A stretch of DNA of 64,000 bases from Alkaliphilus pronyensis. GTDB lineage: Bacteria; Bacillota; Clostridia; Peptostreptococcales; Natronincolaceae. Made by a program: the position numbers and the translations under genes. The stretch covers positions 1 through 64,000 of the forward strand of contig NZ_WBZC01000024.1 of NCBI RefSeq assembly GCF_009017275.1. Direction: 5' to 3'. Shown one piece after another: positions 9,995 through 19,033 of this stretch. Within the stretch, counting starts at the first letter, position 1. Each line of letters opens with the position of its first letter. The notes beneath the pieces are model-generated. The model was not told where the DNA came from. It was given only the letters and a program-made list of their open reading frames with translations, and did not search any database.

Positions 9995-11182
9995 TTATAA
10001 TATTCTCATGTCTTCTCCAACCTTCTTAAATACTTCTACTGCTCTATCTAGCTGTTCCTTTGTATGTCCTGCTGTAACCATACATCTTACACGTCCTGTA
10101 CCTTTAGGTACTGTAGGGAATACTATTCCAGAAACAAACACTCCCTTATCGAATAGCTTTTTGCTGAACTCCATAGTTTTCGCTTCTTCTCCAATAATAA
10201 CTGGAGTAATTGGAGTTTCGCTCTTACCTATATCAAAGCCTAGCTTGCTGATTTTTTCTTTAAAGTATTTAGCATTATCCCATAGCTTATCTGTATATTC
10301 TGTGGTGCTCATTAATATTCTAACGGCCTCCATTATTGAGCCTACTGCAGCTGGTGGTAATGAGGTGCTGAATAATAAAGGTCTACCTCTATGACTTAAC
10401 CAGTCCCTCATTGTTTCGCTTCCTGCAACATATCCTCCTATAACTCCTATTGCCTTTGAAAGTGTTCCAATAGTAAAGTCTACTCTTCCATGAAGACCAA
10501 AATGATCAACTGTACCACGTCCACTTTCTCCCAACACTCCAGATCCGTGGGCATCATCAACATATGTCATTGCCCCATACTTTTCTGCTAGCTTAACTAT
10601 ATCAGGAAGAGGTGCAATGTCACCATCCATACTAAAAACTCCATCTGTTATAATAAGTACATTTCTATAGTTGTCACGCTTTTCCTTTAAAACCTCTTCT
10701 AGGTGATTCATGTCTGCATGTTTAAATACTGTTTTATCTGCTCTACTTAAGCGAGCTCCATCTATAATACTTGCATGATTTAATTCATCAGAAATTATAA
10801 GGTCGCCCTTTTCTGTTACTGCTTGAATGGTACCGGCATTACAATTGAATCCCGATTGGAAAACCATAACTGCTTCTTCACGTTTAAATTCAGCTAAAAG
10901 CTTTTCCATGTCTTCGTGAATATCCATATTTCCTATTATGGTACGAACAGCACCAGCACCTACTCCATACTTTTCAACAGCTTCTATTGCTGCTTTTTTT
11001 AGCCTTGGATGACTTGCGAACCCTAAGTAGTTATTGGAGGATAGGTTTATAACCCTTTTTCCATTTAAAGTTACCTCCGACTCATTGGCACCCTCTAAAA
11101 CTGGCAGCTTTCGATAAACACCATCATTCTTTAATTCTTGAATTTTTTCCTTAAGAAAGCTTAATTCATGTATGCTTGACAT
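9995..11182 (-). CDS. kbl: Glycine C-acetyltransferase (2-amino-3-ketobutyrate CoA ligase)
   Basis: This is a PLP enzyme that cleaves 2-amino-3-ketobutyrate with CoA to glycine and acetyl-CoA, the second step of threonine breakdown. The 395 residues carry the alpha-oxoamine synthase signatures: [15 protein letters not shown] near 209 and the PLP lysine K243 in [15 protein letters not shown]. Length and spacing match E. coli Kbl. AGGAGG precedes the ATG. The gene follows tdh by 77 bp, and together they complete the pathway. Related acyl-CoA synthases (BioF) share the fold; the tdh neighbour decides the call. Confidence 0.95.
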   Translation of the reverse strand: MSSIHELSFLKEKIQELKNDGVYRKLPVLEGANESEVTLNGKRVINLSSNNYLGFASHPRLKKAAIEAVEKYGVGAGAVRTIIGNMDIHEDMEKLLAEFKREEAVMVFQSGFNCNAGTIQAVTEKGDLIISDELNHASIIDGARLSRADKTVFKHADMNHLEEVLKEKRDNYRNVLIITDGVFSMDGDIAPLPDIVKLAEKYGAMTYVDDAHGSGVLGESGRGTVDHFGLHGRVDFTIGTLSKAIGVIGGYVAGSETMRDWLSHRGRPLLFSTSLPPAAVGSIMEAVRILMSTTEYTDKLWDNAKYFKEKISKLGFDIGKSETPITPVIIGEEAKTMEFSKKLFDKGVFVSGIVFPTVPKGTGRVRCMVTAGHTKEQLDRAVEVFKKVGEDMRIL

Positions 11183-11259
11183 TTTTTAACTCCTCCTTCT
11201 TTTATAAATCAACATATTAACATTATTCACAAGTGAGTCATAATATAATCTACCCAATT

Positions 11260-12330
11260 TTATTTAGTATAATTATCTAATATTTTTTTTGTTGGGTACA
11301 GAACAACCTTTCCACAGTTACCATTCTTCATAAGCTCAAAGCCCTCTTCAAAATCCTCCATAGGAAGTCTGTGGGTAATTATAGGCTCTAGGTTTAGGTT
11401 GCCTGACTCAATTAATCCCTTTACCTGGAACCATGTGTCGTACATCTTTCTACCAACAATACCTTGCATTGTTATTCCTTTAAACACAACATCATTGGCA
11501 ATATCTATTGCTACTTCCTTAGTTGGAATACCCAGTAGAGACATTCTGCCTCCCAGCTTAATATACTTTAATGCCTGTTGAATAGCTATTGCATTACCTG
11601 ACATCTCTGCAACTACATCAACACCTAATCCATTTGTTTCCTCTAGTACCCTTTTAACAGGGTCCTCCTTTAAAGGATTAATTACTATATCTGCACCAAG
11701 TTCCTTTGCTAAATTAAGTCTGTACTCATTTACCTCTATAGCAATTACCTTTGCTGCACTTACTGCCTTAGCTACAGCAACAGTCATAATTCCAATAGGA
11801 CCACATCCAACAACCGCTATGGTTTTACCTATTATTTCACCAGCCATTACTGTATGGGCTGCATTACCTAATGGCTCTTGAACTGCAAGATATGCAGGGT
11901 CAATGCCCTTTGGGTTTTTCCATGCATTGCTCTCTGGTATAGATACATACTCAGCATATGTACCATTAGTATCTACTCCTAATATAGCAGTATCCTTACA
12001 TATATGGGCGTTACCAGTGGTGCATAGGTCGCACACTCCACATACAATATGGGTTTCAGCAGATATAATATCTCCAACCTTTATGGAAGAAACATCTTTA
12101 CCTACCTCTACAACCTCACCTGCAAACTCATGTCCCATAACATAAGGAGGCTTAATCCTTTTTTGAGACCATTCATCCCAGCTATAAATGTGATAGTCTG
12201 TACCACATATAGATGTTGCCAGTACCTTTACTAATACATCCTTTGGCCCTACTTTGGGTATTTCCATTTCTGACAGTTGGGCTCCTTCACCTGCTTGTCC
12301 TTTAATGATAACCTTCATTTTGCCTTCCAT
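11260..12330 (-). CDS. tdh: L-threonine 3-dehydrogenase (zinc, medium-chain)
   Basis: It oxidises threonine to 2-amino-3-ketobutyrate with NAD+. The 356 residues show the catalytic zinc cysteine in SICGTDYHIY, the GHEFAGEVVEVG motif, the four-cysteine structural zinc site CGVCDLCTTGNAHIC and the Rossmann motif VGCGPIGIM. AGGAGG lies 8 bp before the ATG at 12330. It is first in the tdh-kbl operon. Related sorbitol or butanediol dehydrogenases share the motifs, but the TDYHIYSWDEW string and the kbl partner support Tdh. Confidence 0.93.
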   Translation of the reverse strand: MEGKMKVIIKGQAGEGAQLSEMEIPKVGPKDVLVKVLATSICGTDYHIYSWDEWSQKRIKPPYVMGHEFAGEVVEVGKDVSSIKVGDIISAETHIVCGVCDLCTTGNAHICKDTAILGVDTNGTYAEYVSIPESNAWKNPKGIDPAYLAVQEPLGNAAHTVMAGEIIGKTIAVVGCGPIGIMTVAVAKAVSAAKVIAIEVNEYRLNLAKELGADIVINPLKEDPVKRVLEETNGLGVDVVAEMSGNAIAIQQALKYIKLGGRMSLLGIPTKEVAIDIANDVVFKGITMQGIVGRKMYDTWFQVKGLIESGNLNLEPIITHRLPMEDFEEGFELMKNGNCGKVVLYPTKKILDNYTK

Positions 12331-12509
12331 TTTTAAAACCTCCTATAGTATTATTCCCCATTGGATTAACTGTAATATGTATTCCAGTGATGCACATACT
12401 ATTATTATACTACATAAAAAATGAAAATCCTTCTTATGTTAAAAAGTTGTAAAATTAAATTTATTTCAATAGTTGTAAAGGTTGCTGCTAAAAATAAATC
12501 CTTTTAAAT

Positions 12510-12542
12510 CAACAAAAATAAAGACCTCCGCTGGAGGACTTT
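12510..12542 (-). terminator. Rho-independent terminator after the Lon-like gene
   Basis: An approximately 10-bp stem with one mismatch and a 3-base loop (12520-12529 / 12533-12542) is followed on the minus strand by ATTTTTGTT. The rest of the 235-bp gap between this gene and tdh is AT-rich leader of tdh, with a TATAAT-like hexamer but no convincing -35. Confidence 0.75.
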
Positions 12543-12565
12543 ATTGTTATTTTTTTATCAATATA

Positions 12566-14923
12566 TTATGTCTTTTGCTTTTCTTCTGCTTTTTTTCTAT
12601 AGTAGGCTAGCTTGTTCTGAATTTTTGTCATTATATCATCGTACTTTTCTCCCATTATTAGCTCCATACCCTCATTCACATGCTTAATTCCATATATATG
12701 GAAGCTGTTATTTTTAACTGCTTCTATCACATCATCTGCCAGCATTAGGTTTTCAATATTCTGATAGGGTATTATTACTCCTTGCTTTCCTGTTAACCCC
12801 CTCTTTTGGCAAAGATTAAAAAAGCCTTCTATTTTTTCTGTTACACCACCTACAGGCTGAATATAGCCCTTTTGATTAACTGAACCAGTTACCGCTATAT
12901 ATTGCTTAATTGGTATTCCTCCAATGCTTGATAATAAGCCATAAAGCTCTGCACTGGAAGCACTGTCACCATCTATACCTCCGTAGGACTGTTCAAAGCA
13001 TATGCTGGCAGATAATGTTAAGGGATAATCCTGAGCAAATTTTTCTGAGAGATAACCCAGTAAAATTAAAACTCCTTTATCATAAATATCTCCACTCAGA
13101 TTTACTTCCCTTTCAATGTTTGTTATTCCCTCCCGACCTGCATTACTTGTAACGGTTATTACATTGGGCCTTCCAAAGCTATAGTCCCCTACAGTAATTA
13201 TTGAAAGTCCATTAATAACTCCTACCTTTTCACCCTTAACATCTATAAGAATTTGCCTTCTTTCAAAGGCTTCTTCTACTCTATCCCTATGCTTATTTTG
13301 CCTATAATGTCTGTTTTTTATTGCTTCCTCAACATCAATTTTTCTAACAATACTACTTTTGCTATTAGCTGCATAAGCGTTTGCTTCAGCTATTATCTCT
13401 ATTATTTTGCTAAACTTGGCAGACATTTTTCTTTGGTCACTTACCAATCTTGAGCTATACTCTATTACCTTGCCTACACTTTCCTTGTTAAAGGGTCTTA
13501 AGTCCTTAGCTTTGGTGTAGCTATTTATATATTGTGCCAGCTTCAATTCATTTTCTTCATTACGTTCCATGGCATCATTAAAGTCCACGAATATTTTAAA
13601 ATGCTTTTTGAAATCTTCATCATATTCAGTTAGTAAATAATATAAGTACTCACTGCCAGTAAGTATTACTTTAAAGTCAACAGGTATAGGTTCTAGCTTT
13701 ATTGAAGCTACATCCATAATTCCCAACTGACTACCTGGATTTTCAACCACTATCTCCTTAGTTAAAATAATTCTTTTTAAGGTCTCATATGTATATGGAT
13801 TTGACAATAGCTTATTTGCCTCTAATATTAAATATCCTCCGTTTGCAAGCTGTATTGCACCTGGCCTAATCTGTAGAAAATTTGTTTTCATAATACCATT
13901 TTCATTACTATATTCTATATTCCCAGTTAAACGACTAAGGGTTGGATTAAATTCAACTATCATTGGTGCTCCTTCTAGCCCACTGTTATCAATAAAAAGA
14001 TTAACCCTGTATCTTTTGAAGAAGCTATCATTTTTTATTTTTACGGAATCGTAGGTTAAGGCCTCATTTTCATCTAAAACAAAGTTAAATATATTTTCAA
14101 CTATATCAGCTTCCACCCTTTCAAAATGCTCAACCACCCTTTTACATTCCCTGTATTTTTCTTTGAGGATATTAATAATTGGCTTAACAACAAATAAAGC
14201 CACACTGGTTTCTAGCTGTAATAGCTTTTTTTTAGTTGCCCTCTCTATGTTTTTTATTTTCAGCAGAACCTCTAGGGCTACCTCTTCTAAATCTCCTTTG
14301 TTTTGTTCTAATTCCTTTATTGCAGCCTCATCTAATTCTTCTAAATCGTCATCCGTCAGTTCCTTATCCTGTAGCTGAGGTTTAAACAAAAATCCTGTAC
14401 TACTCCACTTAATTATATAGCTTTTCTCCTTTGCATAATTTGTTAAATAGGATAGGTACATGTTTTTTTCATCCTGAAACATCTTTACTATTTCATTTCT
14501 TTGTCTATCATAATCATCACTGTTAAAGGCTTGGGAAACCTGTATAACTAATTCTTCTAGCATCTCCTCCATGTCTTTTTGAAAAAGCCTCCCCATACCA
14601 GCCGGCATATTTAGTGCTATGGCCTTATCGGTTTGACTAAAATTATAAACATAGCACCAATCATCTGGTACTGGCTTTTCCTTTGATACCTTTTCAATTA
14701 TTGATTTTGCATATGTGGTTTTACCTGTTCCTCTAGGTCCACCCATATAAATATGATAATTGTCTGCATTAATAGAAAGAACAAAAACCATTGCCTTCTC
14801 TCCACGGCTCTGACCTATAATTCCTTGTAGCTCCTGAAGCTCATCGGTTGTTTTAAAGTCTAATGCCTCTAAATTACATTCCCTCTTTAACTGTTCATAA
14901 GATAACTCAGGATACTTTTTCAA
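12566..14923 (-). CDS. Lon-family ATP-dependent protease (LonB-like)
   Basis: An AAA ATPase fused to a Lon serine-lysine protease domain. Walker A GPRGTGKT is near residue 62. The protease serine lies in DGDSAS near 654 and the catalytic lysine in VTEKIEGF near 697. It lacks the N-terminal LAN domain of classical Lon; its insertions and length (about 785) match the COG1067-type proteins of Firmicutes. It is cytoplasmic, with unknown substrates. The frame opens with two TTG codons six bases apart. AGGAGGG is correctly spaced for the second (14923) but too close to the first (14929), so I chose the second. Confidence 0.9.
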   Translation of the reverse strand: MKKYPELSYEQLKRECNLEALDFKTTDELQELQGIIGQSRGEKAMVFVLSINADNYHIYMGGPRGTGKTTYAKSIIEKVSKEKPVPDDWCYVYNFSQTDKAIALNMPAGMGRLFQKDMEEMLEELVIQVSQAFNSDDYDRQRNEIVKMFQDEKNMYLSYLTNYAKEKSYIIKWSSTGFLFKPQLQDKELTDDDLEELDEAAIKELEQNKGDLEEVALEVLLKIKNIERATKKKLLQLETSVALFVVKPIINILKEKYRECKRVVEHFERVEADIVENIFNFVLDENEALTYDSVKIKNDSFFKRYRVNLFIDNSGLEGAPMIVEFNPTLSRLTGNIEYSNENGIMKTNFLQIRPGAIQLANGGYLILEANKLLSNPYTYETLKRIILTKEIVVENPGSQLGIMDVASIKLEPIPVDFKVILTGSEYLYYLLTEYDEDFKKHFKIFVDFNDAMERNEENELKLAQYINSYTKAKDLRPFNKESVGKVIEYSSRLVSDQRKMSAKFSKIIEIIAEANAYAANSKSSIVRKIDVEEAIKNRHYRQNKHRDRVEEAFERRQILIDVKGEKVGVINGLSIITVGDYSFGRPNVITVTSNAGREGITNIEREVNLSGDIYDKGVLILLGYLSEKFAQDYPLTLSASICFEQSYGGIDGDSASSAELYGLLSSIGGIPIKQYIAVTGSVNQKGYIQPVGGVTEKIEGFFNLCQKRGLTGKQGVIIPYQNIENLMLADDVIEAVKNNSFHIYGIKHVNEGMELIMGEKYDDIMTKIQNKLAYYRKKAEEKQKT

Positions 14924-14996
14924 AAGCAAATCCCTCCTGACATAAAGTGATAAGTAAGGCTACTATCATCCTATTCAAAAGGGAGGGTTTGATACA

Positions 14997-16094
14997 CTAT
15001 AAAAGTTCTTGTTCAATATATTTTTTTGTTTTGCTGTCGGTTTCAGTCTTATATATTTTTTCTGCTAATTCCAAGCCTCTAATTCTGTTGAGCTTAGTAA
15101 TACCCCATAGAGCGTATCTTTTTATTTCTGGTCTTGAATCCTTTAGTAGTTTTTCTAAATAGTGTACCACATCACTATCACCATGGTTTACTAAGGCAAT
15201 AATAGCGTTTCTTTGAAGAACTCTTTTGCCTCGCCATCCAGAGGCATTTGCTTTAAATTTTTCCTTAAACTCTTTATTAGATATAAATAATAGCTTTATT
15301 AAGTCCAGCTTGCTGTCTAACTCATTGGGTATAAAGTCTTTACCTGTCATTGGTTTTGCTGTTTTATTGTGGGGGCATATTAACTGACACTCATCGCAGC
15401 CATAAATACGCTTTTCTAAAATACTTCTTTTATCAGGAGGTATATCTTCCTTACCTTGAAGAATATTTGAAATACATCTATGGGGATTTATTGTATAGGG
15501 CTTAAGTATTGCACCACCAGGACAGTTTTCTATACATAAATTACATCCCTTACATTTTGAATCAACAGGTTTATCTGGTTCTATTTGTAAATTGGTTAGC
15601 ATATATCCTATAAAAAACCATGAACCATAGGTTTCGTTAATGAGGGTTGTATTAAATCCATACCAGCCTAATCCTGCCCTATATGCCACCTGTCTATCTA
15701 CCAAAGGGCCTGTGTCTACAAAGCTCATGTATTGAAAGGTCTTATCTATTGTTTTTATATAACCTGCTAAAGCTTCTAATTTTTCATGTAGTACAATATG
15801 GTAGTCTTTTCCCCAGGCTGTTCTTGCCAATTCTCCATAGTATTTATGTTTATTATCTTCTTCAGTATAATAATATGATTGTCCTACAGCTATGATTGAT
15901 TTTGCCTTTTTCATAGTTAAGGCTGGGTCTATTCTTTTCTTAATTTCCTCCTCCTCAAAGCTGGATAATAATCCTAAGTTTTTTCTATGCTCCAATACTT
16001 CTCTAAGCTCCTCAAAGGGTTCAGCAGAGGTGAATCCAATTAAATCTATTCCAATTTTATGACTATACTTAATAATCCTTTGTTTTAAATCCAT
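14997..16094 (-). CDS. queG: Epoxyqueuosine reductase
   Basis: It carries out the last step of queuosine synthesis, reducing epoxyqueuosine to queuosine in tRNA, using cobalamin and two [4Fe-4S] clusters. The cluster motifs are CKGCNLCIENCP near 185 and CDECQLICPHNK near 235. The C-terminal third is HEAT-like (NAIIALVNHGDSDVVHYL). The first ATG (16109) has no ribosome binding site, whereas the ATG at 16094 has GGAG nine bases upstream; I chose the latter. It lies 27 bp after lepB and is probably cotranscribed. Confidence 0.93.
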   Translation of the reverse strand: MDLKQRIIKYSHKIGIDLIGFTSAEPFEELREVLEHRKNLGLLSSFEEEEIKKRIDPALTMKKAKSIIAVGQSYYYTEEDNKHKYYGELARTAWGKDYHIVLHEKLEALAGYIKTIDKTFQYMSFVDTGPLVDRQVAYRAGLGWYGFNTTLINETYGSWFFIGYMLTNLQIEPDKPVDSKCKGCNLCIENCPGGAILKPYTINPHRCISNILQGKEDIPPDKRSILEKRIYGCDECQLICPHNKTAKPMTGKDFIPNELDSKLDLIKLLFISNKEFKEKFKANASGWRGKRVLQRNAIIALVNHGDSDVVHYLEKLLKDSRPEIKRYALWGITKLNRIRGLELAEKIYKTETDSKTKKYIEQELL

Positions 16095-16121
16095 TACCTT
16101 GCTCTCCATTATTAATATAAG

Positions 16122-16655
16122 TTACTTATATAGCAATACCTTTATTTCTTTGATGGGCCATACCTTCATAAGGGCCTTTCCAATTATTTGGTCTTTATGT
16201 ATATATCCAAAGCTTCTACTGTCATTACTGTCATTTCTATTATCACCTAGTACATAAACAGCGTCCTTAGGTATTACACCATTTATATATTTATATGGTC
16301 TTTGTTGATAATCATCCTGAGATATATAGCTCTCCATAACCTCTTGGTTATTAATTATTAAAGAGCCATATTCAATCGAAAAAGAGTCTGTCCCCTTAGC
16401 AACTACCCTTTTAATAAATATTTCATCTTTACTGCTAGGAGGATTAAAAACAATTATATCTCCTTCCTTTATGGTGCTTCTAAAGAAAGGATATTTTATT
16501 ATTAGCAATCTATCTTTATTATTTATTGTTGGTTCCATCGATTGACCTTGTACTACTGCAAAACTGAAAAAGAAGGTCTCTATAAGTAAGGCAATTATAA
16601 ATGCCACTACAATTATTTTAAACCACTCTATTATTATAGCTCTAATCCTCTTCAT
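16122..16655 (-). CDS. lepB: Signal peptidase I
   Basis: A 177-residue membrane protease that removes signal peptides outside the cell. One N-terminal helix (about 8-32) is followed by the catalytic serine in GQSMEPTI (about S38), the catalytic lysine in IFIKRVVAKG (about K81) and the GDNRNDSNDSRSFG box. The length suits the short Gram-positive type. A second copy lies at 22964-23521. Ribosome binding site AGGAG. Confidence 0.95.
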   Translation of the reverse strand: MKRIRAIIIEWFKIIVVAFIIALLIETFFFSFAVVQGQSMEPTINNKDRLLIIKYPFFRSTIKEGDIIVFNPPSSKDEIFIKRVVAKGTDSFSIEYGSLIINNQEVMESYISQDDYQQRPYKYINGVIPKDAVYVLGDNRNDSNDSRSFGYIHKDQIIGKALMKVWPIKEIKVLLYK

Positions 16656-16752
16656 TATATCACAACTCCTATAGCACTGTACTTATTAAATAATACTGTC
16701 CCTTTTGCTATAGTATGATTAACTTTTATGGCTTTTAACCATAAATTAGGCA

Positions 16753-16790
16753 ATAAAAAACAACGATTAGATTATATCGTTGTTTTTTAG
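16753..16790. terminator. Terminator between DUF456 gene and lepB
   Basis: A 9-bp perfect stem (16759-16767 / 16776-16784) is flanked by A-run and T-run on both sides, so it could work in either direction. It ends the DUF456 transcript on the minus strand. The rest of the 207-bp gap is unremarkable AT-rich DNA. Confidence 0.8.
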
Positions 16791-16862
16791 CTATTTTATT
16801 TTTAGTCTTCCTGCAGTAGTTTTTTTAATTACCATTAAGCTTATGCATCCTTAGTAAAGGTC

Positions 16863-17357
16863 TTATATGGCACCCCCTTTAAATAATAGATATATAAAGG
16901 AGCTAAGTATAATTCCTACAATAATAACATTTATAAAAACACTTATTACATAGCCTAATATTGCGGCACTACCACTTTTTACTGCTGTGGAAATATATTT
17001 ACCCGACATTAGTTCACCTAATAAAGCCCCTAAAAACTGACCCATAAGTAGTCCCAGTATATTAAACATTATAAGACCTACTACTCCCCCAACCAACATT
17101 CCAATGAAGCCCAAACGACTAATACCAAATTTCTTTGCCGTTAAAAAGGATGTAAAGTAATCAGCTAAAATACCAATAAGGGTTAACAGGCTAAATATAA
17201 CTATTGCCTTAATTGAAACAATAGCAAAGCCTGTAGACCAGCTATATACAAAAACACCTATTAAAACTAATATTGTTCCAGGTAGCATAGCTGTAAATAT
17301 ACCAATAGTTCCAAATAGTATTAAAATAATACTTAATAATACGTAAAAACCCTGCAT
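16863..17357 (-). CDS. DUF456 family membrane protein
   Basis: A 164-residue, glycine-rich integral membrane protein with about five hydrophobic segments (roughly 4-25, 28-48, 50-75, 80-108, 130-158). The glycine-zipper pattern (MLVGGVVGLIMFNILGLLMGQFLGALLGELMSG) is what I associate with DUF456. Function unknown. It is a single gene with its own terminator downstream. Confidence 0.75.
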   Translation of the reverse strand: MQGFYVLLSIILILFGTIGIFTAMLPGTILVLIGVFVYSWSTGFAIVSIKAIVIFSLLTLIGILADYFTSFLTAKKFGISRLGFIGMLVGGVVGLIMFNILGLLMGQFLGALLGELMSGKYISTAVKSGSAAILGYVISVFINVIIVGIILSSFIYLLFKGGAI

Positions 17358-17399
17358 ACTATCACCCTAGAGTATGATTTTTTATTATTGCATTAGTTT

Positions 17400-17429
17400 A
17401 ATTAATAAAGCGTGGTTTATCCACGCTTT
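17400..17429 (-). terminator. Terminator overlapping the end of the winged-helix regulator
   Basis: AAAGCGTGG pairs with CCACGCTTT across a short loop that contains the TAA stop of the gene. An AT-rich tail follows on the minus strand. Confidence 0.75.
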
Positions 17430-17995
17430 TTGGGTGTTACTTTTGGAGTTCCAATAAGAGCTAAATTATATGGGTGCAAACTCTTGTCCCCTTTATCACC
17501 CTTTTTGTCCCTTATGAGCTCTGCAATGTAATTGTCAACCTTTTCAATTAGTTCCTTCATTTCTTCTGGTGTCATATAGATTTCGTTATGGTGAAGAATA
17601 AATTTTTTATATTCTTTTGGATTTTCTGCTGCTCTGTAAAAATCTTCACTAATTTTTTCAAAAATCGACAATATTGCTTGATTTAATGATTGCATTACAT
17701 CATCATCCAAATTCTGCATAAAGTTCTTATCAATAACCAACATTTTAGCTGCTGGTAAATAATATTTCTCAATTATTCCCGATTTTACTCTTTCATCTAC
17801 AAGCTCTAAAATTCCAACCTTTACCAGACTCTTGATGTGATAATTAACCTTTGCATGGGGCTCTCCCAATTTATCAGCAATCTGTTTAGCTGATTGTGGT
17901 TGATCCCCTTCGAAGCATTCAAAAACATCTACCCTATATGGATGAGATATTGCTTTAATTTGCTCTAGCTCTCTTAAAACAAGTATATCCTTCAT
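17417..17995 (-). CDS. Winged-helix (ArsR-like) transcriptional regulator
   Basis: A 192-residue protein. Residues about 5-80 form a winged helix (LEQIKAISHPYRVDVFECF, then AKQIADKLGEPHAKVNYHIKSLVKVGILELV). The remaining helical part (about 95-180) may bind a ligand or dimerise. There are no metal-binding cysteines, so it is not a typical metal sensor. The open frame extends further upstream, but AAAGGGG directly before the ATG at 17995 marks that as the start. Its target is unknown. Confidence 0.82.
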   Translation of the reverse strand: MKDILVLRELEQIKAISHPYRVDVFECFEGDQPQSAKQIADKLGEPHAKVNYHIKSLVKVGILELVDERVKSGIIEKYYLPAAKMLVIDKNFMQNLDDDVMQSLNQAILSIFEKISEDFYRAAENPKEYKKFILHHNEIYMTPEEMKELIEKVDNYIAELIRDKKGDKGDKSLHPYNLALIGTPKVTPKKRG

Positions 17996-18092
17996 GTTTT
18001 TTTCCCCTTTTAATACAATTTTTATACACCTATTTATAATTATATTGTTTTTTATTTTTCTTGTCAAAGAATTGATTAAAAATATGTAACAA

Positions 18093-19004
18093 TTAGAAAA
18101 TTGACAGATTAAATTCTTTAGATAGCTCTTCTAATACTTTAACTCCTGCAATACTATTACCCTTACTATCCAGTGAAGGTCCTATAACTCCAATGCCCAT
18201 TTTACTTGGTACCACTGACATAATACCGCCACCAACCCCACTTTTTGAAGGTATGCCAACATTGATTGCAAACTCACCAGAAGCATTATACATTCCACAG
18301 GTAAACATAAATGTCTTAGCAATTTTAATATATTCCTCAGATATTAGCCTCTCATTTGTTTCCTTTAAAACCCCTTTATTTCCAATAAATGCAGCGATTC
18401 TAGCTATATCCTTGCATGTAACTTCAATAGAGCACTGTTTAAAATATAAGTCCAAATCCTCTTCAACATCTCCCTGTAGTATCCCTACATCCCTCATATA
18501 ATAAGCCATTGCCCTATTCTTATCTCCAGTGCTTTTCTCCGATAGATATACCCTATCATTAATCCCTAGCTTTGGGTTATTGGTTATAGCTCTAAAAAAG
18601 CTAATAATTCTATCAAATTTTTCTTTATAACTGCCATGTATCATTGAAGTTACAGCTATTGCCCCCGCATTTATCATGGGATTAAAGGGCTTAGATGGCT
18701 GAACAAGCTCAAGCTTCATCATGGAGTTAAATGCATCACCTGTTGGCTCCATTCCTACCTTTTGAAAAATCTCCATGCCATTGTCCTCTAAAGCGATTAG
18801 GAGCGTTATTACCTTAGATATACTTTGGATGGTGAAGGGATACATATAATCACCGGCTCCCCATTCTTCACCTTCAACAGTGGAAACATAAATGCCTAGA
18901 GCATTTTTATTTGCATTACTTAGCTCAGGTATGTAACTGGGCAAATTCCCCTCCTCAATATATTTTCTATTATTTTCTAATATCCTCTTTAGCTTAACTT
19001 CCAA
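18093..19004 (-). CDS. glsA: Glutaminase A
   Basis: It hydrolyses glutamine to glutamate and ammonia. The 303 residues match the beta-lactamase-fold glutaminase: the S-x-x-K pair in FTIQSISKVITL, MINAGAIAVTSMI, and the C-terminal GIPSKSGVGGGIMSVVP loop. The start is TTG, with GGAAGGTGA at proper spacing. It sits 97 bp beyond the winged-helix gene start and 29 bp after the kinase gene. It is cytoplasmic. Confidence 0.95.
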   Translation of the reverse strand: MEVKLKRILENNRKYIEEGNLPSYIPELSNANKNALGIYVSTVEGEEWGAGDYMYPFTIQSISKVITLLIALEDNGMEIFQKVGMEPTGDAFNSMMKLELVQPSKPFNPMINAGAIAVTSMIHGSYKEKFDRIISFFRAITNNPKLGINDRVYLSEKSTGDKNRAMAYYMRDVGILQGDVEEDLDLYFKQCSIEVTCKDIARIAAFIGNKGVLKETNERLISEEYIKIAKTFMFTCGMYNASGEFAINVGIPSKSGVGGGIMSVVPSKMGIGVIGPSLDSKGNSIAGVKVLEELSKEFNLSIF

Positions 19005-19033
19005 TTAGCTCACCTTCCAATTCTTAAGAATTA